Assembly (NCBI GenBank): GCA_035511075.1
Contig: DATKFW010000149.1
Coordinates: 1 to 64,000, forward strand
Direction of reading: 5' to 3'
DNA: 64,000 nucleotides
Origin: DATAUD01 sp035511075
GTDB lineage: Bacteria > Verrucomicrobiota > Verrucomicrobiia > Limisphaerales > Palsa-1400
Notes under the pieces: model-generated
Seen by the model: the letters and a program-made list of their open reading frames with translations, nothing else
Told to the model about the DNA's origin: nothing
Database searches by the model: none
Translations under genes and position numbers: made by a program
Part shown: positions 10,442 through 18,142 of the stretch, piece after piece
Numbering within the stretch: the stretch's first letter is position 1
Layout of the letters: each line of letters begins with the position of its first letter

Positions 10442-10798
10442 TCAGGACTGGACTGGGCCACCCGGTTCGAAGGATTTGCCGCAGCCACAGCTTTGCGCCG
10501 CCTGCGGGTTGCTGATCTTGAAGCCGCCGCCTGTCAAAGCATCGGAAAAATCGACGACCGATCCGCGAAGGTAATCCGCGCTGAACGGGTCCACCAAAAC
10601 CGAGACCCCAAAAAATGACGAGGAGAAATCATCGGCCCGCTTTTCATCCATGACCATGCCGTATTGGAGGCCCGAACAACCCCCCTTTTCGACATACAAA
10701 CGCAGACCCCTGGCCGAGCCCGCCGGATCTGCGGCCAGTTTGGCGCGGATTTCATTTGCGGCATTTTCGGTCATGGTCACAACCGGTTCGGTATTCAT
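10442..10798 (-). CDS. erpA: iron-sulfur cluster insertion protein (HesB/IscA/ErpA family)
   Basis: 118 residues. The three conserved cluster-binding cysteines are present: Cys41 in GGCSGLQYG, and Cys104 and Cys106 in SCGCGKSF. Family members deliver Fe-S clusters to apo-enzymes in the cytoplasm. The central VLVDPFSADYLRGS and ISNP segments are typical of A-type carriers. No other Isc or Suf genes are nearby, so which A-type carrier it is (ErpA, IscA, SufA) cannot be decided from context; ErpA is the closest by eye. Confidence 0.9.
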   Translation of the reverse strand: MNTEPVVTMTENAANEIRAKLAADPAGSARGLRLYVEKGGCSGLQYGMVMDEKRADDFSSSFFGVSVLVDPFSADYLRGSVVDFSDALTGGGFKISNPQAAQSCGCGKSFEPGGPVQS

Positions 10799-10873
10799 AA
10801 CTTAGCAAGATAAACGCGAATTGGCGCGATTTCAATTGAAAAACCCGGACCAAAGATTTTCAATCCCGGAGCA

Positions 10874-11710
10874 ATGAGCCTGATTGATTTTATTTTGAAC
10901 GTCGCAGGGTTGTTGGTGTGGTTGAATTGGCGGGCGCTTCCGCTTGCGGCCACCGCGCGGCCCGGAACTTCCCTGGCATCGACGATTCGGCCGGCGGGCC
11001 GAACGACGCCGCGAGTGTATTACCTGGCGGGGCTGATCGCGCTGCTGGCGGCCCGGGCGGTCGTCTATTGGCAATTGGGCGCGCAAGTTGCGTGGAGCCC
11101 GCGCATCCCCCTCGGCCCAGTGACGGTGTGGTTTCGCAGCGACATGCTGGGGCGAATGTTTTTATTCTCGTTCTTTAGCTTCGGCGCGACGCTCGGATTT
11201 TTCTATCTGTGCCTGCTGCTGCTCTCCTGGGTCCACGCCCGAACGGCCGACGCCAACCCGGCCCAGCCCCTGGTCCGGGCGCACCTGGGCTGGCTGGACC
11301 GATGGCCTGGGGCGATAAAAGTGGCGCTGCCGCTGCTCTTTATGGCGCTGGTTTGGTGCGTGCTCCATCCGCTGCTGGCAAGATTGCGGATCGTGCCCGC
11401 CGACGTGAATTCCCCGTGGATCGTTGTGGCGCAGGGGGCGGTGATCGGGCTGGCGGCCTATCTCGTGCTCAAGTTTTTTCTCGTTGCCGTTTTCACGCTG
11501 CACGTGGTGAACAGTTACGTTTACCTGGGCGATTTGCCCCTTTGGAATTTCGTCAATGTCACCGCGCGCAATCTTCTGCGTCCGATAAAATGGATTCCGC
11601 TGCGGGCGGGCAAAATTGATTTCGCGCCTGTGTTTGCCATCGTCATCGTGCTAGCCTCGGCTCAACTCAGCCAGCTCGCGCTGGCGCAATTGTATCAAAA
11701 GTTAATTTAA
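10874..11710 (+). CDS. integral membrane protein, possibly YggT-like
   Basis: 278 residues with about six hydrophobic segments. The start FILNVAGLLVWLNWR and the later FTLHVVNSYVYLGDLPLWNFVNVTARNLLRPIKW resemble the repeated YggT half (short membrane unit followed by a conserved Arg/Pro-rich loop). This suggests a divergent two-unit YggT protein; YggT family members are linked to membrane organisation and turgor but poorly characterised. Divergent from the erpA-like gene, with a 75-base gap between start codons. Family assignment is by eye and tentative. Confidence 0.55.
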   Translation: MSLIDFILNVAGLLVWLNWRALPLAATARPGTSLASTIRPAGRTTPRVYYLAGLIALLAARAVVYWQLGAQVAWSPRIPLGPVTVWFRSDMLGRMFLFSFFSFGATLGFFYLCLLLLSWVHARTADANPAQPLVRAHLGWLDRWPGAIKVALPLLFMALVWCVLHPLLARLRIVPADVNSPWIVVAQGAVIGLAAYLVLKFFLVAVFTLHVVNSYVYLGDLPLWNFVNVTARNLLRPIKWIPLRAGKIDFAPVFAIVIVLASAQLSQLALAQLYQKLI

Positions 11711-11769
11711 CGCCGGCGGCGGCGCAGACGCGGGGCTACCGCCCCACGAAAAACAATGTCGAATCCCTT

Positions 11770-14091
11770 GTGACCATCGCGGCCAGGATATTATTGACAG
11801 TAGTTCTCTGCATGGGCCACGCAGCTTGCGCGCAGCCTTACGGTCTGGCTCCGCGCCCGCTGGCCGGCCCGCTGCTAAATGAACGGCTGCCGGAAGCCGT
11901 TCCGCTGGTATCCGGAGGGTGGTCCGCAGTTCCCGCCTTTCCGGGGCTGCTCTTCACCAACGCCCTGGGTTTGGCTGCGATTCCGGGCACGCATCGCCTG
12001 ATTGTGTGGGAGCGCGAGGGCCGTGTCTATTCCTTCGACGACACTCCCGACGCCTCGACGAGGCAACTTGTGCTTGACATCAGCAACCAGTGCCAGGGTT
12101 GGGATGATTCCGGCCTGCTCAACCTGGTGTTTCATCCCGGGTTTGCGACCAATCACTACATGTACGTGTATTACACCTGGGTCATACCCGGAACGGTCAC
12201 GGGCAGTCCCACGCAGCGGCCCCCGACGTCCAAAACGGGCGCTTACCATGACCGGCTCTCGCGGTTCACCCTCGACGCTTCGGGCGTCGCGTTGCCCGGC
12301 TCCGAACTGGTGCTTGTGGACCAGCCCGGCAACTGCATCTGGCACAATGGCAGCGGCATGTTCTTCCATCCGCGAAACGGTTTCCTCTACGTTACTGACG
12401 GCGACGACGAGGACACCGCCAACTGCCAGCGGATCGATCAAAATCTCTTCTCGGGTGTCTGGAGGTTGGATGTCGATATGCGCGGCGGCTCCATCAGCCA
12501 TCCGATTGGCCGCCGTCCCGCCACCGGGACGACCGGAAACTACTTTATTCCGAACGACAACCCGTTTGTTGGACGTCCTGATTCCCTGGAGGAATTTTAC
12601 GCCATCGGCCTGCGCAACGTTCATCGCATGTCCTGCGATCCGGTGAGTCTGCGAATCTTTCTGGCCGATGTGGGGGACGCTTCGCGCGAGGAGCTGGATG
12701 TCATCGAAACCAACGATCCGCCGGGACTGAATTTCCAATGGCCAATGATCGAAGGACTCAATGGCGATCTCAAACCCCCTTATCTGGGTGTCAACAAGAG
12801 GCCGATTATGGATTACACCCACGCCGACGGCCAGGCGATCATCGGAGGCGAGGTTTATCACGGGCGGGAATTCGCCCGCGACCTCGGCGGCAAATACATT
12901 TTTGGAGACAACGTGCAAAGAAAAATCTGGGCTCTGGATGAATCCACCCTTCCGCCGGGCAAGATTTTGCTCTGCGTCCTGCCGGAGGGTAACGGGCCAA
13001 ATTCCGGCGCCAGTTACACCGGGTTGTCCTCTTTTGGATTGGATCAGAACAACGAACTTTTCATCTGCCAGATGAGCAGCGTGGGCGGATTGATCTACAA
13101 ACTGAGCCGTTCCGGCTCGCCGCCCGCAAGTCGCCCCTGCCCTCCGCTGCTCTCCCAAACCGGCGCATTCAAAAACACCGCCAGGCTCATGCCCGCCGAC
13201 GCCCTTGTTCCATACACGGTCAATTCCCCCCTCTGGTCCGATGGCGCGGTCAAACGCCGCTGGATCGCCCTGCCCGCGCAATCGCGCGTCCATTTTGCGC
13301 CGACGGGCGAATGGACGTTCCCCAATGGAACCGTCTTTGTCAAACATTTCGATCTGCCCGTCGATGACACCAACCCCAAAGTGTTGCGGCGCCTGGAAAC
13401 CCGCCTGCTTGTGCGCGACACCAACGGCGCCGTTTACGGCGTCACCTACAAATGGCGCAAGGACAATCGCGACGCAGAATTGCTTACGGAGGGCGGCGAC
13501 GAGGACATCGTCATTAAAACGGCCACAGGAACCCGGCTCCAGCGCTGGCACTATCCCAGCAGCATCGAATGCCTTCAATGCCACACGGCGGCCGCCGGTT
13601 ATGTTCTCGGAGTCAAGACCCGCCAACTCAATGGCCCGTTCAATTATCCCGAATCGAGAGTGGCGGACAACCAACTGCGCGCCTGGAACCACGCCGGCAT
13701 GTTCGATCCGCCGCTGGATGAGGCCGCAATCTCCGGCTATAGCGCCCTGGCCAGCGTGACAAATGCCGCGGCTTCGCTCCAGGACCGCGCCCGTTCCTAC
13801 CTCGATTCCAACTGCTCGCAATGCCACCGTCCGGGCGCCGGCATTCTGGCGTTTTGGGACGCGCGCTTCGACACGCCGCTGGCACAACAACAAATTCTCC
13901 GGGGCCGCCTTGCCTCCGACCTCAACGTCGCCGGGGCCGCCGTCGTCGCGCCGGGCGACCCCGCCCTCTCAATGATTTGCCTGCGGGCCGACACACTCGG
14001 CGCGCACCAAATGCCGCCGCTGGCGCGCAATGTAATTGACACAAATGCCGTATTCGTCCTGACTGAGTGGATCAAATCCCTCCGGGAGTAA
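11770..14091 (+). CDS. exported glucose/sorbosone dehydrogenase-type propeller fused to a c-type cytochrome region
   Basis: 773 residues from a GTG. A signal peptide (about 1-21, ending HAACAQ) is followed by a six-bladed propeller of the glucose/sorbosone dehydrogenase (PQQ-dependent sugar dehydrogenase) type, with LNLVFHPGF, FHPRNGFLYVTDGD and ADVGDASREELDVIE. A middle domain (about 450-590) leads to two heme c motifs: CLQCH (601-605) and CSQCH (682-686), with a candidate axial Met in HQMPPLA near 748. The likely role is periplasmic oxidation of a sugar or polyol with electrons passed to the heme domain. This architecture is frequent in Planctomycetes and Verrucomicrobia. Substrate and cofactor are not determinable here. 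Confidence 0.82.
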   Translation: MTIAARILLTVVLCMGHAACAQPYGLAPRPLAGPLLNERLPEAVPLVSGGWSAVPAFPGLLFTNALGLAAIPGTHRLIVWEREGRVYSFDDTPDASTRQLVLDISNQCQGWDDSGLLNLVFHPGFATNHYMYVYYTWVIPGTVTGSPTQRPPTSKTGAYHDRLSRFTLDASGVALPGSELVLVDQPGNCIWHNGSGMFFHPRNGFLYVTDGDDEDTANCQRIDQNLFSGVWRLDVDMRGGSISHPIGRRPATGTTGNYFIPNDNPFVGRPDSLEEFYAIGLRNVHRMSCDPVSLRIFLADVGDASREELDVIETNDPPGLNFQWPMIEGLNGDLKPPYLGVNKRPIMDYTHADGQAIIGGEVYHGREFARDLGGKYIFGDNVQRKIWALDESTLPPGKILLCVLPEGNGPNSGASYTGLSSFGLDQNNELFICQMSSVGGLIYKLSRSGSPPASRPCPPLLSQTGAFKNTARLMPADALVPYTVNSPLWSDGAVKRRWIALPAQSRVHFAPTGEWTFPNGTVFVKHFDLPVDDTNPKVLRRLETRLLVRDTNGAVYGVTYKWRKDNRDAELLTEGGDEDIVIKTATGTRLQRWHYPSSIECLQCHTAAAGYVLGVKTRQLNGPFNYPESRVADNQLRAWNHAGMFDPPLDEAAISGYSALASVTNAAASLQDRARSYLDSNCSQCHRPGAGILAFWDARFDTPLAQQQILRGRLASDLNVAGAAVVAPGDPALSMICLRADTLGAHQMPPLARNVIDTNAVFVLTEWIKSLRE

Positions 14092-14213
14092 GAGGCCCTG
14101 GCCCGGCGAGAGTCAGAGCATTGGCAGCAGTCTCCACCTTCGATCTGTGTTCCACGATAGCCATCCTAAACCAAACCATTGTTTGCTTTAATGCTCGGTT
14201 GAATTCTGCCGGT

Positions 14214-16712
14214 TTATTCGCGCGCGTCAAGTATGTTTTCAATCCGGGCGGGCCTTCGCGAAGGCGCAAGCCACGCGTCCGAATCGCCGGAGTTTCGGTC
14301 CTGGCGCGGCCACCCCCAAATTGTGCCGTCAGCCGCCAAGGCCACCGATTGGTCCATCCAATACGCCAGTCCGACCCAATCGTTGTGCCTCCCCAGCCGG
14401 TCCGGCGCCTCTTGAAGCACCGAGTTTATAGATTCTCCGTAAGGAAGCGGCTTCCATTTCCACTGCGAGCCGTCGGTTTTCAGAGCCAGCAGGTCAGGCC
14501 CGGACACAACCGCCATCCAATCAGAATCCTTGCCGATTTGAACCAGTTCCGGGCCGGCCCGTTTATTCCCAACCGCCACCATTCTGTGCCACCAAAGGGT
14601 TCCGTCGTCGCGAATCCAGATGGCCAATCCCGAGGGACTGACGCTGCGGAATTGAAGGTGATCCAGGGCGGGCAGGCGGCGGTTGGTCCAGGCCTCCCTC
14701 GGTTCCGGTTGATGCCATGCCCAGGCGTCACCGTCTCGCTTCCAGGCATAAATGAAGCCGTTCCACTCAATCATTCGCGCCCAGTCCCGATCAGACCCGG
14801 CCTGGCGCGGCGCGGCGGCGCGCAGCCCCGGATAGTCGCCCTTAAAAATGTTGGTGCCGACGCTCCAAAATCCTGCACGCCGATTCTTGACAAGTCTGTC
14901 GGGCGAAAACGCGTCTGGTCCCAAACTCCAAAGCGTGCCGTCCCTCTTCAGCAGAACCACCGAGTAAGCAGAAAACCGCGCCACATTTTGCCAGCCGGAT
15001 TCCTGCACGTATTGGGCCAATGTTTCCCGCCACCCCAGTTTCTCGGAGACCCATAGCGTTCCGTCGGATCGAATCGCGACTGTTTCCTCGGCCAGGAGCG
15101 CGACATCCACCCAATTGGAGCCGGGGGCAAAATAGCCTCCGCTTGCGGTCGGCCTCCCGCCGTAGACCACGCGATCCAGCCATAGCCTTCCATCCGGCAA
15201 AATCGCGGCAACCGCGTTGCCCCAACGAGCGCGAAATGTCACCGGCTTTCCTAAGGGCAGTCTTGCCGGTCCGTGCGCACCTTCCAGCGGCATGGCCAAT
15301 TCCCAGACGCGATGGTAAACCGCCGCCGCCGCGCCGGACGCAAAAACGATAACCGCCGTCAATACCAGGGCGTTTCTACGCCAGCGGCGCCCGGATTCGA
15401 GCAACCACTTGAAGTTGCCATAGGCTAGGCAGATAATCGCCAACGTAACCGCCGGATAAGCCATAGCCTGCCACAATTGCCGTCCAATGACTGGAAATTG
15501 GACCGGCCGATCCGTGATTGCCGCAAGTCTCCAAAAAACAACCGCTACGAGAACCCCCGCCGCCAGCGCCTGCACCACGCTGCGCGTCAAAGTCGAGGCA
15601 TAGAAACTGAACAGCGAAAGCAACAGAAAGAGCGTAACCATGTGACCGTATTCAAACGCGTCTCCCACCACGTTGCCCGTTCCGGCGCCGATCACGCTGC
15701 CAATTCCCTCCGCCACGCGCATCAGCGTCGCGCTCACCAGGCCGCCCAGGACAAGCACAAAGACCAATTTGATTGCAAATTGCGCGCGCCGCGAAATCGG
15801 TAGGCAGAGCGCGCCGTCGAGCGTTCCAATCTGGCGTTCCTCCGCGACGCTTTGGCTGCCGGCGACCAACGGAACAACTACCCAAAACAGGCTGAATGAC
15901 TCCAGCGCAAGACGCGTCATCTGGCCGAAGTTGTGGATGCCTACTTTGCGCAACGCCATAACTCCCAAATGCAAAACGAATAGCGCGGCCATTCCCGCCA
16001 GCGTGACTTCGTGCAGCGCCAGTTCTTTGCGCAGCAGCGCCCGCCATGGTCCGCGTTCCCGACGGAGAGCGACCGTCGCAATAGCCCGTCTGCGGGCAAA
16101 TGTAACGTTTCCACCGGTCCACGCCGTGTCCTGAAAGTGAAGGAATTGCCGTCGAGCCAGGAAAAATGCGGCCGCTGAATAGAAGCCCAAAGCAATCAAG
16201 ACCACCCGGTCCGTGGCGCCCATCGCCTCCATAGCTATCCCTATCCCCCCCGGAATCAGGATGGCCAGCCAGAACGCCGCGATGATCTGGCGTAACAGCA
16301 GCGTCATCCACACGCCGCCTGCCGCATACGTGGCGACGCTCACCCCGGAAAAGGCCAGCAGTTCCGGCATCCTCCGCAATTCCGGGTGGAGGATGGACCG
16401 CAGGCCGGTTGAGTACCACCATGCGGCGAACGCCACGGCTAAAAAAACGGCCAGCACCGCGATTTTGGTGCGCCAAATGCGGGCGCGCTCCAATGGTTGA
16501 GCCAGGATAAAGGGAATTGTCTTGAGGCCCACCTCGCGTCCGAATGAGGACAGCGCGATCATCATGACTCCGAAGAAAAACAAGAGACTGGGAATGGCCC
16601 CCGGGTTGAGCCGATCGACGGGCAGGAGCCAGACGGGCACGATGGCAAGCACCAGCGCCGCGGCAAACACCGGCAGCAGCATCCGGATTTCTTTCCTGAG
16701 CAGCGTATTCAT
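14214..16712 (-). CDS. ABC-2 type permease fused to a seven-repeat RCC1-like propeller
   Basis: 832 residues from the ATG at 16712, which overlaps the ATPase stop (ATGA). Residues about 1-470 form an ABC-2 exporter permease: MNTLLRKE start, about 12 hydrophobic segments, and the EERQIGTLDGALCLPISR signature. After a final helix (about 470-490) comes a soluble domain with seven spaced motifs of the form (A/V)-hydrophobic-x-x-DG-x-hydrophobic-W: AAILPDGRLW, AIRSDGTLW, LLKRDGTLW, AWKRDGDAW, WIRDDGTLW, ALKTDGSQW and ALAADGTIW. That is the RCC1-type beta-propeller pattern, seven blades. The propeller may sense or bind something outside the membrane. I know of no named family with this fusion. Confidence 0.85.
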   Translation of the reverse strand: MNTLLRKEIRMLLPVFAAALVLAIVPVWLLPVDRLNPGAIPSLLFFFGVMMIALSSFGREVGLKTIPFILAQPLERARIWRTKIAVLAVFLAVAFAAWWYSTGLRSILHPELRRMPELLAFSGVSVATYAAGGVWMTLLLRQIIAAFWLAILIPGGIGIAMEAMGATDRVVLIALGFYSAAAFFLARRQFLHFQDTAWTGGNVTFARRRAIATVALRRERGPWRALLRKELALHEVTLAGMAALFVLHLGVMALRKVGIHNFGQMTRLALESFSLFWVVVPLVAGSQSVAEERQIGTLDGALCLPISRRAQFAIKLVFVLVLGGLVSATLMRVAEGIGSVIGAGTGNVVGDAFEYGHMVTLFLLLSLFSFYASTLTRSVVQALAAGVLVAVVFWRLAAITDRPVQFPVIGRQLWQAMAYPAVTLAIICLAYGNFKWLLESGRRWRRNALVLTAVIVFASGAAAAVYHRVWELAMPLEGAHGPARLPLGKPVTFRARWGNAVAAILPDGRLWLDRVVYGGRPTASGGYFAPGSNWVDVALLAEETVAIRSDGTLWVSEKLGWRETLAQYVQESGWQNVARFSAYSVVLLKRDGTLWSLGPDAFSPDRLVKNRRAGFWSVGTNIFKGDYPGLRAAAPRQAGSDRDWARMIEWNGFIYAWKRDGDAWAWHQPEPREAWTNRRLPALDHLQFRSVSPSGLAIWIRDDGTLWWHRMVAVGNKRAGPELVQIGKDSDWMAVVSGPDLLALKTDGSQWKWKPLPYGESINSVLQEAPDRLGRHNDWVGLAYWMDQSVALAADGTIWGWPRQDRNSGDSDAWLAPSRRPARIENILDARE

Positions 16713-17617
16713 TTCTTGACAGTGGCCAGCGTTCCCGCGGCCACGAATATCTCCTCCAGGCTCAGCGAATCGCACCGCAATTCCTCCGGATGGCAGGCCC
16801 GCAATTCTTCCAGCAAACGATCGCGGTTTCCGTCAGCCAGAATCTCCATGTCCAGCCCGGATTGGCGCACGTTCAGCGCGCCCGTCAAATCCAGACCGAT
16901 CGGCGGTTGCAGGAAGCTGACCCGGATCTTCTGAAATCGGTCCCGCGCTTCGTCCGCCGGCAAGGTCAGAAGTTCGCGTCCGTGCTCGATGATGGTGAAC
17001 TTGTCGATCAACCCCTCGAATTCGCTGATCAGGTGCGTCGAGACAAAGACGGTGCGATGTTCGGGATCCCCGGCGTGATACGCGCCGATGACCGTCTGAA
17101 TGAACTCTCGCCGAACGATCGGGTCCAGCCCCGAAGTCGGTTCGTCCAACACCAGCAAATCCGGTTCGGGACAAACCGCCCCGATCAACGCCAGTTGCGT
17201 TCGTTGCCCCTTGGAGAGATGGCTGGTCTTCTGGTTGGGGTCCAGTTGGAAGCGTTTCAGCAAGTCCGCCTCCGTCTCGCGATTCCACCGCGGCCGAAAC
17301 GCGGCGATGAATCGCAGCGTCTCATCGACGGTCATCCATGGGTAGAAGGCGACGTTGTCGGGCACATACGACAATCGCGATTTGACCGCCACTTCCTCCC
17401 GTTGCGGGTCGAGGCCGAACACCCGCACGGCGCCCGACGTGGGTTGCAATAAATTGAGCAGACATTTGATGGTCGTCGTCTTTCCGGCGCCGTTGCGCCC
17501 GAAGAATCCGTAACAGCACCCCGGCTGCACGGTGATGTTCAGGCCGTTGACGGCGTCCCGATGTCCGTAGCGGCGGCTCAGGTCCTTGATTTCGATGACT
17601 GGCGTTTCCATTTTCAT
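16709..17617 (-). CDS. ABC transporter ATP-binding protein
   Basis: 302 residues from ATG 17617 (17611 is an alternative); the longer frame to 17710 runs into the GntR gene. Walker A GRNGAGKT at residues 40-47, signature LSKGQRTQL, Walker B LLVLDEPTSGLD, and switch His in STHLISE. The C-terminal 80 residues resemble the accessory region of YtrB/CcmA-like exporters. It pairs with the downstream permease, with a 4-base overlap, and follows the GntR gene by 13 bases, giving a YtrA-like regulator-ATPase-permease operon. Substrate unknown; such operons often respond to cell-envelope-active antibiotics. Confidence 0.93.
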   Translation of the reverse strand: MKMETPVIEIKDLSRRYGHRDAVNGLNITVQPGCCYGFFGRNGAGKTTTIKCLLNLLQPTSGAVRVFGLDPQREEVAVKSRLSYVPDNVAFYPWMTVDETLRFIAAFRPRWNRETEADLLKRFQLDPNQKTSHLSKGQRTQLALIGAVCPEPDLLVLDEPTSGLDPIVRREFIQTVIGAYHAGDPEHRTVFVSTHLISEFEGLIDKFTIIEHGRELLTLPADEARDRFQKIRVSFLQPPIGLDLTGALNVRQSGLDMEILADGNRDRLLEELRACHPEELRCDSLSLEEIFVAAGTLATVKK

Positions 17618-17630
17618 ACGTGATGCCTTT

Positions 17631-18038
17631 TCATTTGCCGTCCCCGGCAGCGGACGCTTTGCTCTCGAAGTAATCGAGCCGCTCCCGGACCAGGGCCAGG
17701 AACTTGTCACGGTCCACGCGGAGGTGATGCGCCATGACGACCGCTTCGTCGATCTCGGTCTGCAGGAGACGTTGGCGAGTTTGCTGGGTCAGCGCGGAAT
17801 GGTTGCTCGTAAGAAAACAGCCTTTTCCCGGAAGGGTTTCGATCAGCCCCTGGGCCTCCAACTCCGCGTAGGCTTTGGCGATGGTATTGCGATTGATCCG
17901 CAATTCCTCCGCCAACGGCCTGAGGGAAGGAAGCGGATCGCCGGGACGGAGGCGCCCCGAAGCGGCTGCGTAACGGATTTGATCAGCCAACTGCAGATAA
18001 ACCGGTTTGCCCGCCTGAAAATCGACTTGAAAGATCAT
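17631..18038 (-). CDS. GntR-family transcriptional regulator (YtrA subfamily)
   Basis: 135 residues from ATG 18038. The N-terminal winged helix contains KPVYLQLADQIRYA, PLPSLRPLAEELRINRNTIAKAYAELEAQGLIET and GKGCFL, as in YtrA-type regulators. Only about 60 residues follow, too few for an effector-binding FadR or UTRA domain, which also fits YtrA. A start at 18062 would lie upstream of the predicted transcription start. It heads the ABC operon and probably represses it; a TGTT-N4-AACA inverted repeat lies just upstream of its start codon. Confidence 0.9.
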   Translation of the reverse strand: MIFQVDFQAGKPVYLQLADQIRYAAASGRLRPGDPLPSLRPLAEELRINRNTIAKAYAELEAQGLIETLPGKGCFLTSNHSALTQQTRQRLLQTEIDEAVVMAHHLRVDRDKFLALVRERLDYFESKASAAGDGK

Positions 18039-18049
18039 AATCTGTCCAC

Positions 18050-18087
18050 TGTTACGCAACACTATGACAGTTGGCGCCGGTTGTCAA
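18050..18087 (-). promoter_or_regulatory. candidate promoter and operator of the GntR/ABC operon
   Basis: On the minus strand a perfect TTGACA (18082-18087) is followed after 17 bases by TAGTGT (18059-18064), a weak -10. TGTT-ACGC-AACA (18050-18061) overlaps the -10 and is an inverted repeat suited to a dimeric GntR protein. The -35 sits in the palindrome CCGGTTGTCAACCGG (18077-18091), a second possible operator. The position implies autorepression. Motifs are seen; function is inferred. Confidence 0.45.
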
Positions 18088-18142
18088 CCGGAAAAATGTA
18101 AGGACAATTGGACGGCGCCAAGGACCCGGCGGTACGGGCTGT

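Noticed and set aside
11732..11745. GGGGC-TACC-GCCCC hairpin before the propeller-cytochrome gene
   Set aside because: Only a 5-bp stem with no T-run, so I do not call it a terminator; it may be a chance GC-rich match.
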